Below are positions 55,815-64,000 of a stretch of DNA of 64,000 nucleotides, one piece after another. Under the pieces are notes generated by a model, which saw only the letters and a list, made by a program, of their open reading frames with translations, was not told the DNA's origin and made no database searches. Origin of the DNA: Actinomycetales bacterium SN12 (GTDB taxonomy: Bacteria > Actinomycetota > Actinomycetes > Actinomycetales > Microbacteriaceae); NCBI GenBank assembly GCA_002837415.1, contig PJCV01000003.1, forward strand, positions 270,692 to 334,691, given 5' to 3'. How positions within the stretch are numbered: the first letter of the stretch is position 1; each line of letters opens with the position of its first letter. A program made the position numbers and the translations under genes.

Positions 55815-58628
55815 TCACTTCGCCTTGGGCGGGGTGACCGAGATGAGGGCTGCGGTGTCGTGCTGCATCGACTTCTTCACGGTGATCACCGTGCCGTAGC
55901 CGACGCCCGCATCAGCGGGGTTGCCGCTGCCGAGCACGGTGCCGCCCAGGTCGAGACCGTAGAGGTCCGTCGCCGGGGAGCCGTCCGCATTCACCACGCG
56001 AGTGGTGTACGGCGCGTCGCCGACCGACGGCACGACGACGGAGGCATCGCGCAGGCGGTAGTAGAGGTCCTCACCGCGGACCTCGATGCCGGGCACCCAG
56101 CCCTTGTCGTCGGTGAACGTGCTCACCGGCGGCTGCGGGGCGAAGGTGGTGCACGCCTCGTTGTAGTTCGCGTCGACCGAGCAGTCCTTGAACGTGTAGG
56201 TCGGCTGCGTGCTGAACGCGGCGTTCGAGCTCTGAGCGCGGCTGGAGATGTTCTTCAGCGGCGACGGATCCATCTCGGCCTGTGCGCCGGTGCGGCGCAG
56301 CGGGTCGAAGTGGCTGTCGACGAGCAGCAGGCCGCCCTTCGCGCCCCAGCTCGGCAGAGCCGTGTGGTTGGAGGCGACGTGGTTGGTGTCGCCGTAGGTG
56401 GTGTCGCGGTACCAGACCAGTGCGCCCGGTGCGTTGTACGGCACCTTCTCGACCTTCCACGCCTCGTCGCTGTACACCGTGGTGTAGCCGTACTTCAGGC
56501 CCTCGTCGAAGCCGTCGAGGTTGCGCCACTCGACCATGTAGTACTGCGCCTTGATCTGCGTGCCGCTGTCATGGTGCCAGCCGGCTCCGGTCGTGTCGGT
56601 CCAGGTGCCGACCTTGGCGGTCCAGCCGTTGTCGCCGGACTCGACGTCGTCGGTCCACACGGCGGTGCCCGCGCTGGTCAGCGCGAAGTCGTCGGCGAAC
56701 CAGCCGCGCTCTTCGAACGCCGCGTCGGTCGCCTGACGCAGGCGCACCTGGATGTCCTGACCGGCGAACGCCGTCAGATCGATGTAGTCATGACGCCACC
56801 CGTCGCTGGAGCCGGTGAGGCCGTACTTCTTGCCACCGAAGTCCTTCATGCGACCGTTCGGGTCGGAGTAGCCGTCGTCGGTCGAGACCACGTTGCCCGC
56901 CTCGTCGAAGACCTTCTGCTCGGCCCACGTCTTGCCGGCGTCGGTCGACACCTCGACGAAGCCGAAGTCCCAGTCCTCCTCGATGATGTAGTCGTTCCAC
57001 ATCCAGAACTTCGCATCGGTCGGCACCCCGGCGATCGACCGGGTGAGCGTGACATCCGCCCAGTCCTGATCGGCGCCGGAATACCACATGTCAGCGCCGC
57101 TGTGCGGGGTCGTCAGCTCGATCTTCTTGTCGGGCAGGTTGACCTTGATGCCGTCCTCGGTGCCCTTCTTCGGGCGCGAGGTCTGGCCGACCTTGACCGT
57201 GCTGGACTTCTCACCCGGGTTCACGACCTTGGGCTCGACCCAGCCGAGCACCCACTTGTCCCAGAGGCCCATGTGCGTCGGCATCGACTGGAAGATGGGT
57301 CCTGCGTGCGAGCCCGAGCTCATCAGATCCCAGAAGTCGATGTCGGAGTTGCCGGCGTTCGACGTGTCGTACAGGTCGGGGAGCCCCAGGTCGTGGCCGT
57401 ACTCGTGCGCGAACACGCCGACGCCCGAGTCCTCGGGCTGAACGATGTAGTTCGAGATCTTCAGATCGGTGCCGGGGATCGTGGCGCCGCCGGCGACAGC
57501 CGACGAGTGCGCCCAGATGGCGTACGTGCCCTCGGCACCGCCGCCGCCCGACTTGTCGGCCCCCGCGTGCACGAGCACGACGTGGTCGATCACGCCGTCG
57601 GGCTCGAGCACGTTGCCGTCGCCGTCACGGTCGCCCTGATCCTCGATGTCGTAGTCGGCCCAGGGGAAGTCCGGGTTCTGCGCTGCCACTGCGGCGACGG
57701 CGTCGATGGGCAGCTGCCCGGGTCCGAGCGGGTTGTCGGGGTGACCCTGCATGTCCTGCATGGGGCCCGCCTCCCAGGCGCCGGCGTCGTTCTTGTGGCA
57801 GACGGTCGCACCGTAGTAGCCCTCGGAGTGCGGCACGGTGACCCATTCCGTGGCCGAGCCGCTGAGTGAGTATCCGCCTCGCGACATCTCCTCGTACATG
57901 TTCTTCATGGTGTAGCCCGAGATGTCGAAGCCGGGCTTGCCGTCGGGGCCGGTGAGATCGGTGCGCACGCGCTCGGTGATGCCGTCCTCGGTGAACAGCA
58001 TCTTGTTGAAGTGCTCGCTCGAGAAGTCCGGCACCCACATCGAGTTGTTGTCGAGGTGCTCGGCGTCGGCGGGGTTCGGGATGTTGTTGTGCAGTGTCGG
58101 GCCCTGCAGACTGCCCGGCTTGCACTCGGTGGCGCCGAACTCCGTGGGCACGTACTGGTCGCTGAAGTCGTCGGTGCCGTCGAACTCGACGAGGATCGTG
58201 AGGAGCTTGGCCTTCTGCGTGGTCTTCGCCTTCTTCAGCTGCTTGGGGCTCTTGCCCGTCTTCAGGGACTTCGCCTCGGTCCTGGCCAGCTGCGCTGCGG
58301 CCTTCGGGTTGCCCTGGGCGAATTTGTGGTCGTGCGCTGCGGCCCGCTCGATGGCCTTGCCGCTCACGGAGCGCTTCTGCTGACCGCTGGTGTCGGCGAT
58401 CGGCGTGTCGGCGGGCACTTCGACGATGCTGTCGGTGCGCGGGGCGACGTAGTTCATGTAGTACTCACCGGCTGCGATGTCGGGCGCCGCCAGTGGCGCC
58501 CCGCTGTCGGGCGACGGGGCCGCGGTCGCGGTCGCGCCGCCGAAGGCCGTGAGGCCTGCGGCTGCGATCACGAAGGCGGACGTCGCGGCCACGGCGCGTC
58601 GTCGCGCTGGGGCAGTCCGTTGTGACAT
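55815..58628 (-). CDS. Secreted M6-family metalloprotease (immune inhibitor A-like)
   Basis: This 937-residue extracellular zinc protease has an N-terminal signal peptide (TAPARRRAVAATSAFVIAAAG), a propeptide region rich in Lys (KSLKTGKSPKQLKKAKTTQK) and the catalytic HEYGH motif at residues 408-412, followed by DLGLPDLYDTSN. C-terminal beta domains include DDFALTSAGTAVWTDDVESGDNGW-type MAM/CBM-like modules (seen as DDFALTSAG and DDVESGDNGW). Length and order fit the InhA/PrtV family. It is monocistronic with terminators on both sides. The 248-bp divergent gap to mmsA holds both promoters, which I could not place confidently. Confidence 0.92.
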   Translation of the reverse strand: MSQRTAPARRRAVAATSAFVIAAAGLTAFGGATATAAPSPDSGAPLAAPDIAAGEYYMNYVAPRTDSIVEVPADTPIADTSGQQKRSVSGKAIERAAAHDHKFAQGNPKAAAQLARTEAKSLKTGKSPKQLKKAKTTQKAKLLTILVEFDGTDDFSDQYVPTEFGATECKPGSLQGPTLHNNIPNPADAEHLDNNSMWVPDFSSEHFNKMLFTEDGITERVRTDLTGPDGKPGFDISGYTMKNMYEEMSRGGYSLSGSATEWVTVPHSEGYYGATVCHKNDAGAWEAGPMQDMQGHPDNPLGPGQLPIDAVAAVAAQNPDFPWADYDIEDQGDRDGDGNVLEPDGVIDHVVLVHAGADKSGGGGAEGTYAIWAHSSAVAGGATIPGTDLKISNYIVQPEDSGVGVFAHEYGHDLGLPDLYDTSNAGNSDIDFWDLMSSGSHAGPIFQSMPTHMGLWDKWVLGWVEPKVVNPGEKSSTVKVGQTSRPKKGTEDGIKVNLPDKKIELTTPHSGADMWYSGADQDWADVTLTRSIAGVPTDAKFWMWNDYIIEEDWDFGFVEVSTDAGKTWAEQKVFDEAGNVVSTDDGYSDPNGRMKDFGGKKYGLTGSSDGWRHDYIDLTAFAGQDIQVRLRQATDAAFEERGWFADDFALTSAGTAVWTDDVESGDNGWTAKVGTWTDTTGAGWHHDSGTQIKAQYYMVEWRNLDGFDEGLKYGYTTVYSDEAWKVEKVPYNAPGALVWYRDTTYGDTNHVASNHTALPSWGAKGGLLLVDSHFDPLRRTGAQAEMDPSPLKNISSRAQSSNAAFSTQPTYTFKDCSVDANYNEACTTFAPQPPVSTFTDDKGWVPGIEVRGEDLYYRLRDASVVVPSVGDAPYTTRVVNADGSPATDLYGLDLGGTVLGSGNPADAGVGYGTVITVKKSMQHDTAALISVTPPKAK

Positions 58629-58876
58629 TGCTTCTCCCTCCGGACACCGTCGCGTAGGGGTCTCGCAACGGTGCGAAATGACGCGCCCCGGTTGGAGCCG
58701 CCATATACGGGTTTACCTGTCGAAACGCTGAGAGGGAAGAGGAAGCGCAGGAAATCTTAAGCCGATGCCAAGCAGATGGTGGCGACGGAGTCAGGTAGTA
58801 GGTAGCCCTAGTAATTCGTCGGGATGCCGCGTATCCTGGTCACTGTGCCAAAGACGGTGCAGAGGAGCGTCACACA

Positions 58877-60379
58877 ATGACTCGTTTGATCCCCCATTTC
58901 ATAGGCGGAAAGCACGTCGAACCCACCGGCGGACGCATGGCCGATGTCTTCGAGCCCAGCACGGGCGCCGTCCAGGCCCGTGTGCCGCTCGCCGCGACCG
59001 ACGAGGTCCGCGCGGCGATCGGCGTCGCCGAGGCCGCGCAGCCCGCCTGGGCCGCGACGAACCCGCAGAAGCGAGCGCGCGTGCTCATGCGCTTCGTCGA
59101 TCTCGTCAATCGCGACATGGACGAGCTGGCCCGCCTGCTCTCCAGCGAGCACGGCAAGACCTTCGACGACGCCAAGGGCGACGTGCAGCGCGGACTCGAG
59201 GTCATCGAGTTCTGCATCGGCGCCCCGCATCTGCTCAAGGGCGAGTACTCGACCGGCGTGGGCACCGGGATCGACGTCTACTCGATGCGCCAGCCGCTGG
59301 GTGTCGTCGCGGGCATCACGCCGTTCAACTTCCCGGCCATGATCCCGCTGTGGAAGGCCGGCCCCGCCATCGCATCCGGCAACAGCTACATCCTGAAGCC
59401 CAGCGAGCGCGACCCCTCGGTTCCTGTGAAGCTCGCCGAGCTGTTCCTCGAGGCGGGTCTTCCGGCGGGCGTCTTCAACGTCGTGCACGGCGACAAGGAG
59501 GCCGTGGATGCCCTGATCACCGACCCTCGGATTCAGGCGGTCGGCTTCGTCGGCTCGACGCCGATCGCGGAGTACATCTACACGACCGCGATCGCCAACG
59601 GCAAGCGCGCGCAGTGCTTCGGCGGCGCGAAGAACCACCTCATCGTGATGCCCGATGCCGACCTCGACCAGGTCGCCGACGCTCTGATGGGCGCCGGTTT
59701 CGGCTCAGCGGGCGAGCGCTGCATGGCGATCTCGGTAGCGGTGCCGGTGGGGGAGGAGACGGCGGATGCCCTGGCGGCCAAGCTCACCGAGCGGGTCGCG
59801 GAGCTGAAGGTCGGGCCCTCGCTGGCGGACGGCGTGGACTACGGCCCCCTGGTCACCCGCGATGCGGTGGACCGGGTCACCGGGTACATCCAGCAGGGCC
59901 TCGACGAGGGCGCGACTCTCCTCGCCGACGGCCGCGGCTTCTCGGTCGAGGGTCATGAGGAGGGCTTCTACCTCGGCCCGACCCTGTTCGACCACGTCAC
60001 GACCGACATGGCGATCTATCGCGAGGAGATCTTCGGCCCGGTGCTCGTCATCGCGCGCGCCGCGGACTACGAGGAGGCGCTGGCGATGGCATCCGACCAC
60101 GAATACGGCAACGGGGTGTCGATCTTCACGCGCGATGGCGACGCCGCCCGCGACTTCACCGCCCGGGTGAACGTCGGCATGGTCGGCGTGAACGTGCCGA
60201 TCCCCGTGCCGATCGCGTACTTCACCTTCGGCGGCTGGAAGCGCAGCGGCTTCGGCGACCTCAACCAGCACGGCACTGACGCCTTCCGCTTCTACACGAA
60301 GACCAAGACGGTGACGAGCCGCTGGCCCTCCCACGGAGTCCGCGACGGCGCGAGCTTCGTCATCCCCACGATGTCCTAG
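58877..60379 (+). CDS. mmsA: CoA-acylating methylmalonate-semialdehyde dehydrogenase
   Basis: It oxidises methylmalonate semialdehyde to propionyl-CoA (valine pathway) and malonate semialdehyde to acetyl-CoA. The 500-residue aldehyde dehydrogenase has ITPFNFPAMIPLWK, GFVGSTPIAEYIY and catalytic Cys282 in GSAGERCMAISVAVPVG. That sequence and GAKNHLIVMPDADLD are characteristic of the CoA-dependent MmsA subfamily. ATG 58877 begins an operon with the acyl-CoA dehydrogenase 11 bp downstream. Confidence 0.93.
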   Translation: MTRLIPHFIGGKHVEPTGGRMADVFEPSTGAVQARVPLAATDEVRAAIGVAEAAQPAWAATNPQKRARVLMRFVDLVNRDMDELARLLSSEHGKTFDDAKGDVQRGLEVIEFCIGAPHLLKGEYSTGVGTGIDVYSMRQPLGVVAGITPFNFPAMIPLWKAGPAIASGNSYILKPSERDPSVPVKLAELFLEAGLPAGVFNVVHGDKEAVDALITDPRIQAVGFVGSTPIAEYIYTTAIANGKRAQCFGGAKNHLIVMPDADLDQVADALMGAGFGSAGERCMAISVAVPVGEETADALAAKLTERVAELKVGPSLADGVDYGPLVTRDAVDRVTGYIQQGLDEGATLLADGRGFSVEGHEEGFYLGPTLFDHVTTDMAIYREEIFGPVLVIARAADYEEALAMASDHEYGNGVSIFTRDGDAARDFTARVNVGMVGVNVPIPVPIAYFTFGGWKRSGFGDLNQHGTDAFRFYTKTKTVTSRWPSHGVRDGASFVIPTMS

Positions 60380-60390
60380 GAGCCGGAGCC

Positions 60391-61581
60391 ATGACCATGA
60401 TCGATCCCACCACCGTCACCGCCGAAGAGCGCGAGGCGATCCTCGGCGCCGTGCGCGAGTTCGCCGAGACCGAGCTCGCCCCGTACGCCGCCGAGCGCGA
60501 CGAGAAGCACATCTTCCCCCGTGAATCGCTGCACCGCGCAGGCGAGCTGGGCCTGGGCGGGGTCTACGTCGGCGAGGAGTTCGGCGGAACCGCGCTGAGC
60601 CGTACCGACACCGTGGCCATCTTCGAGGAGCTCGCGATGGGCGATCCGGCGGTGGCTGCATACATCTCCATCCACAACATGGTGGCGTGGATGATCGACA
60701 CCTACGGCGACGACGACCAGCGTGGTCGGTGGCTGCCGGCCCTGACCGCCATGGAGCAGTTCGGCGGCTACTGCCTCACCGAGCCGGGCGTCGGTTCGGA
60801 TGCCGCCAACCTGGCCACCAGCGCCGTCCGCGACGGCGACGACTACCTGATCACCGGGATGAAGCAGTTCATCTCGGGCGCCGGAGAGGCCGGCGTCTAC
60901 GTGGTGATGGCTCGCACCGGCCAGGCCGGATCGGGAGCGAAGGGCATCTCGGCTTTCCTCGTGCCGGGCGACGCCGAGAATCTCAGCTTCGGAGCGATCG
61001 AGAAGAAGATGGGCTGGCATGCCCAGCCCACCCGGCAGGTCATCTTCGACGGGGTGCGGGTTCCGGCATCCGCCATGCTCGGCGAAGAGGGGCACGGTTT
61101 CGCGATCGCCATGTCGGCGCTCAACGGGGGCCGCCTGAACATCGCCGCCTGCTCGCTGGGCGGCGCGCAGTGGGCGATCGAGAAGGCCGTGCAGTACGTG
61201 CACGAGCGGGTCGCCTTCGGCGAGCCGCTGGCCGAGAAGCAGTCGATCCTCTTCGCGATCGCCGACATGCGCACCGAGCTGCAGGCAGCGCGCCTGATGG
61301 TGCGCGACGGCGCCCAGGCGGTCGACGAGAAGGCTCCGGATGCCACGATGCGGTGCGCCATGGCCAAGCGCTTCGCCACCGACGCCGGCTTCGAGGTCGC
61401 CAACCGCGCCCTCCAGCTGCACGGTGGCTACGGCTACCTGCAGGACTACGGGATCGAGCGGGTCGTGCGCGACCTGCGCGTGCATCAGATCCTGGAGGGG
61501 ACGAACGAGATCATGCGACTCATCGTCGGTCGCGAGATGCTGCGTCCGGCAGGGTCGGCGTCGATGCGGAGCGCATCATGA
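60391..61581 (+). CDS. Acyl-CoA dehydrogenase (isobutyryl-CoA type)
   Basis: This is an FAD enzyme of 396 residues that forms the alpha,beta double bond of an acyl-CoA. CLTEPGVGSDAANL and GMKQFISGAGEAGVYVVMAR line the flavin site. Glu369 in EGTNEIMRLIVGR is the catalytic base. Between mmsA and mmsB it most likely acts on isobutyryl-CoA from valine. Its TGA overlaps the mmsB start (ATGA). Confidence 0.9.
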   Translation: MTMIDPTTVTAEEREAILGAVREFAETELAPYAAERDEKHIFPRESLHRAGELGLGGVYVGEEFGGTALSRTDTVAIFEELAMGDPAVAAYISIHNMVAWMIDTYGDDDQRGRWLPALTAMEQFGGYCLTEPGVGSDAANLATSAVRDGDDYLITGMKQFISGAGEAGVYVVMARTGQAGSGAKGISAFLVPGDAENLSFGAIEKKMGWHAQPTRQVIFDGVRVPASAMLGEEGHGFAIAMSALNGGRLNIAACSLGGAQWAIEKAVQYVHERVAFGEPLAEKQSILFAIADMRTELQAARLMVRDGAQAVDEKAPDATMRCAMAKRFATDAGFEVANRALQLHGGYGYLQDYGIERVVRDLRVHQILEGTNEIMRLIVGREMLRPAGSASMRSAS

Positions 61582-62465
61582 CGCGCATCGCGTTTCTCGG
61601 CCTCGGGCACATGGGCCTGCCCATGGCGCGCAATCTCGTGAAGGCAGGGCACGAGGTGCACGGGTTCGACCTCGTGCCGGCCGCGATCGACGCGGCGCGC
61701 GCGGCGGGCATCCCGGTCGCCGCCAGCGGAGCCGACGCGGTCGCGGATGCCGAGGTCGTGATCACGATGTTCCCCGCCGGGAGGCACGTCATCGCGGCCT
61801 ATCAAAACGAGCTGCTCGCGGCCGCGCGCCCGGGCACCCTGTTCATCGAGTCGTCGACCATCGCCGTCGACGAGGCGCGCACCGCGCACGAGATTGCGGT
61901 CTCCGCCGGCCACCGCAATCTCGACGCGCCCGTGTCGGGCGGTGTGGTCGGCGCCGAGAACGGCACGCTGGCGTTCATGGTCGGCGGGTCCGACGACGAC
62001 TTCGCGGTGGCGCTGCCGCTGCTCGAGGCGATGGGCAAGCGCATCGTGCACTGCGGCGGGCCGGGCCTGGGTCAGGCCGCGAAGGTGTGCAACAACATGA
62101 TCCTCGCGGTGTCGCAGATCGCGGTCGCCGAGGCGTTCGTGCTCGGCGAGCGGCTCGGTCTCGAGCACCAGGCCCTGTTCGACGTCGTGTCACAGGCATC
62201 CGGTCAGTGCTGGTCGATCACGACCAACTGCCCCGTGCCGGGGCCCGTGCCGACCAGCCCGGCCAACCGCGACTACCAGCCGGGTTTCGCCGGCGCGCTG
62301 ATGGCGAAGGATCTCGGACTCGCCCTGCAGGCGATCGAGCAGACGGGAACGGATGCCAGGATGGGCCGTCTCGCGCAGCAGCTGTACGCCGCGTTCGCCG
62401 AGGGTGACGGCGCGAGTCGCGACTTCTCGGGCATCATCACCGACATCCGCGAGGGCACCGTCTGA
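61578..62465 (+). CDS. mmsB: 3-hydroxyisobutyrate dehydrogenase
   Basis: It oxidises 3-hydroxyisobutyrate to methylmalonate semialdehyde, the substrate of MmsA. The protein has 295 residues, with nucleotide motif [15 protein letters not shown], the substrate-binding [21 protein letters not shown] region (DAPVSGG and GTLAFMVGG) and catalytic Lys in [10 protein letters not shown]. It starts at ATG 61578 within the previous stop. The operon mmsA-acd-mmsB lacks a visible dedicated 3-hydroxyisobutyryl-CoA hydrolase. Confidence 0.93.
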   Translation: MTRIAFLGLGHMGLPMARNLVKAGHEVHGFDLVPAAIDAARAAGIPVAASGADAVADAEVVITMFPAGRHVIAAYQNELLAAARPGTLFIESSTIAVDEARTAHEIAVSAGHRNLDAPVSGGVVGAENGTLAFMVGGSDDDFAVALPLLEAMGKRIVHCGGPGLGQAAKVCNNMILAVSQIAVAEAFVLGERLGLEHQALFDVVSQASGQCWSITTNCPVPGPVPTSPANRDYQPGFAGALMAKDLGLALQAIEQTGTDARMGRLAQQLYAAFAEGDGASRDFSGIITDIREGTV

Positions 62466-62503
62466 GGCTGCTTCGCCGGGAGGGCAGGGTCTGAGGCTGC
62501 TCG

Positions 62504-62657
62504 GCAGGTCCCATATGGTCGCCTCGCCTGGGTGGAGGCGACCATATGGGACCTGCGAGAGGCGGGCAGGCGGGAGTGGATCGCGTGGGCACAGCTCGAA
62601 GATGTCGACTGGTCCCATATGGTCGCCTCGCTCGCGCGGAGGTAGCCATATGGGACC
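62504..62657. repeat. Two CATATG-containing hairpin elements downstream of mmsB
   Basis: Copy A is a perfect 22-bp stem (62504-62525 with 62535-62556) and copy B a 19-bp stem with two or three mismatches (62611-62629 with 62639-62657). Both share GGTCCCATATGGTCGCCTC as left arm and both have 9-nt loops of different sequence. A 12-bp direct repeat TCTGAGGCTGCT (62461-62472 and 62490-62501) precedes copy A. They fill most of the 319-bp gap and may terminate the mmsB operon. Confidence 0.88.
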
Positions 62658-62784
62658 TGCGCCAGATCGGCGGAGGGCTCGCGTGGAACGGGCCGACGCC
62701 CCGCGACAGGTCCGCGGGCGGCGGCGATACCGGATCGACCTGAGATACTGGATGCGCCGCAACGTGGCGGAGGAGGGGAGCGAC

Positions 62785-63561
62785 ATGTCCGAGTACGAGA
62801 CGATCCTTGTCGAACAGCGAGAACGGGTGGGCTGGATCACCCTCAACCGGCCGGAGGCGCTGAATGCGCTGAACGGCCAGGTCTCCGAGGAGGTGGCGGC
62901 CGCGGCATCCGCCTTCGATGCCGACGACAGTGTCGGCGCCATCGTGGTGACCGGCTCCGAGCGCGCGTTCGCCGCCGGCGCCGACATCAAGGAGATGGAG
63001 TCGAAGACCGGTGCCGAGATGCTCGACACCGACCACTTCGGCGCGTGGACCCGCTTCGCCGCCGTCAGGACCCCGGTGATCGCCGCGGTGTCGGGCTACG
63101 CGCTCGGCGGCGGCTGCGAGCTGGCGATGATGTGCGACATCATCCTCGCCGCCGATACCGCCACGTTCGGCCAGCCCGAGATCAACCTCGGCGTCGTGCC
63201 GGGCATGGGTGGCACGCAGCGCCTCATCCGCGCCGTCGGCTACTACAAGGCGGCCGAGCTCATCCTGTCCGGGCGCCTGATCAAGGCCGACGAGGCCGAG
63301 CGCATCGGACTCGTCTCGCGGGTCGTGCCCGCCGCCGACCTGCTCGCCGAGGCCACCGCGCTCGCCGAGACGATCGCATCGAAGTCGCTGCCGTCGCTCT
63401 ACGCGGCTAAGGCAACTCTGGATGCGGCCATGGAGACCACCCTCGAAGACGGCCTCGACGTCGAGAAGCGCCAGTTCGCCGCGCTGTTCGACACCGCGGA
63501 TCAGAAGGAGGGGATGGCCGCGTTCCGCGAGAAGCGCCCCCCTCATTTCCTGCACCGATGA
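62785..63561 (+). CDS. Enoyl-CoA hydratase
   Basis: It hydrates trans-2-enoyl-CoA or methacrylyl-CoA (258 residues). The crotonase oxyanion-hole residues are in [11 protein letters not shown] and [11 protein letters not shown], and the catalytic glutamates are Glu112 (GGCELAM) and Glu132 ([12 protein letters not shown]). The presence of both glutamates favours a true hydratase over a 3-hydroxyisobutyryl-CoA hydrolase. ATG 62785 follows GGAGGAGGGG. It can complete the valine route between the acyl-CoA dehydrogenase and MmsB. The stop overlaps the next ATG. Confidence 0.92.
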   Translation: MSEYETILVEQRERVGWITLNRPEALNALNGQVSEEVAAAASAFDADDSVGAIVVTGSERAFAAGADIKEMESKTGAEMLDTDHFGAWTRFAAVRTPVIAAVSGYALGGGCELAMMCDIILAADTATFGQPEINLGVVPGMGGTQRLIRAVGYYKAAELILSGRLIKADEAERIGLVSRVVPAADLLAEATALAETIASKSLPSLYAAKATLDAAMETTLEDGLDVEKRQFAALFDTADQKEGMAAFREKRPPHFLHR

Positions 63562-64000
63562 GCATCGCCATGGAAGCACTGCCTGACGACGCCGACCTGA
63601 CCCTCTCGGAGGACGACCGCCGCGAGCTCGTGCAGTGGACGGTCGCGTGCGCGGAGCGGATGCTGCCGCTGTTCCTCGCCGAGCGTCCGCACGACAGCCG
63701 GCCGCGTGATGCTCTTGACGCCGCGCAGGCGTTCCTGCGCGGCGAGCTCAGCATCGACGAGGTGCGTGAGCGGGCGTTCGCCTGCCATGCCGCGGCTCGC
63801 GAGTCGACCGACCCCAACGCCATCGCCGCCGCGCGCGTCTGTGGACAGGCGGCGGCCGTCGCGCACATGGCGGGGCACGCCAGGCAGGTGCCGCGCTACA
63901 CCGCCAAGGCGTTTCCCGGGGATCGCTCGCGGCGCGACGAGGAGCTCGCGTGGCAGCGGATGCGCGTGCCCGAGCGCTTCGACCACTACGTCTACGAGGG
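63558..64000 (+). CDS. Imm-5-like putative immunity protein, 3' partial
   Basis: The open frame begins at ATG 63558 (ATGA overlap with the hydratase) and runs past the window end; about 147 residues are seen. The helical, Ala-rich sequence ([51 protein letters not shown] split here at [24 protein letters not shown]) matches my recollection of proteins annotated as putative immunity (Imm-5-like). No toxin gene is visible. The family's function outside toxin systems is unclear, and its coupling to enoyl-CoA hydratase is unexplained. Confidence 0.68.
   Translation, partial: MSIAMEALPDDADLTLSEDDRRELVQWTVACAERMLPLFLAERPHDSRPRDALDAAQAFLRGELSIDEVRERAFACHAAARESTDPNAIAAARVCGQAAAVAHMAGHARQVPRYTAKAFPGDRSRRDEELAWQRMRVPERFDHYVYE

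Noticed and set aside
62504..62657. CRISPR or attachment site
   Set aside because: Only two copies occur and each is a hairpin; no integrase, tRNA or cas gene is nearby.

Overview
The window is high-GC, densely packed bacterial chromosome with overlapping ATGA/GTGA/TGATG gene junctions, GTG starts, lipoprotein and sortase-type secretion signals, CUT1 sugar ABC systems and many LacI regulators. This gene complement, together with in-house recurring 'gcatcc/gatgcc' words and a TTCGACAGG..CTCAGGGACC repeat, points to an actinobacterium of the Microbacteriaceae, most likely Microbacterium or a close relative. The genus is an inference from style and synteny, not a database match. No rRNA, tRNA, CRISPR array, transposase or phage gene was found.

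Layout. (1) 1-3410: 2-methylcitrate cycle operon prpD(partial)-prpB-prpC, with a convergent SDR epimerase (3473-4318) and a frameshifted MFS transporter (4488-5967). (2) 6014-15013: arabinan module A: LacI regulator, then an operon of lipoprotein binding protein, two CUT1 permeases, GH43, YesL-like membrane protein, GH51 arabinofuranosidase and GH43 lipoprotein. (3) 15029-16558: TetR regulator and divergent NmrA-like reductase. (4) 16585-23797: arabinan module B on the minus strand (GH51, two permeases, Tat-lipoprotein binding protein, LacI) with a divergent alditol oxidase. (5) 23835-34497: a secreted, sortase-anchored GH43 with carbohydrate-binding modules, a LacI regulator, an extra RbsA-type ATPase and a YtfQ/R/T/YjfF-like monosaccharide ABC system. 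(6) 34556-40527: LacI regulator and araD-araB-araA-galM. (7) 40631-53022: xylA-xylB on the minus strand, a LacI regulator, a xylo-oligosaccharide-type CUT1 transporter, GH3 and GH43 xylosidases and a ROK regulator. (8) 53071-64000: thiolase, secreted beta-propeller protein, secreted M6 metalloprotease, a valine/isobutyrate operon (mmsA, acyl-CoA dehydrogenase, mmsB), enoyl-CoA hydratase and the start of an Imm-5-like gene.

How it works together. The secreted GH43 enzymes trim arabinan or arabinoxylan side chains outside the cell. Three CUT1 systems and one CUT2 system import oligosaccharides and pentoses. Cytoplasmic GH51, GH43 and GH3 enzymes release L-arabinose and D-xylose, and AraA/AraB/AraD and XylA/XylB take both to D-xylulose 5-phosphate. 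The valine operon produces propionyl-CoA or propionate equivalents, which the prp operon at the other end of the window could consume.

The most notable observation is regulatory. Five different LacI proteins each sit beside a distinct palindrome. The proteins form two paralogous pairs whose candidate operators differ by one symmetric base per half-site, and the differences track recognition-helix and hinge residues. Other unusual items are a three-way-junction-like leader element (24002-24081), 24-bp repeats translated into the N-terminus of AraB, a pair of CATATG-containing hairpin elements (62504-62657), and alternative-pairing repeats between xylA and xylB.
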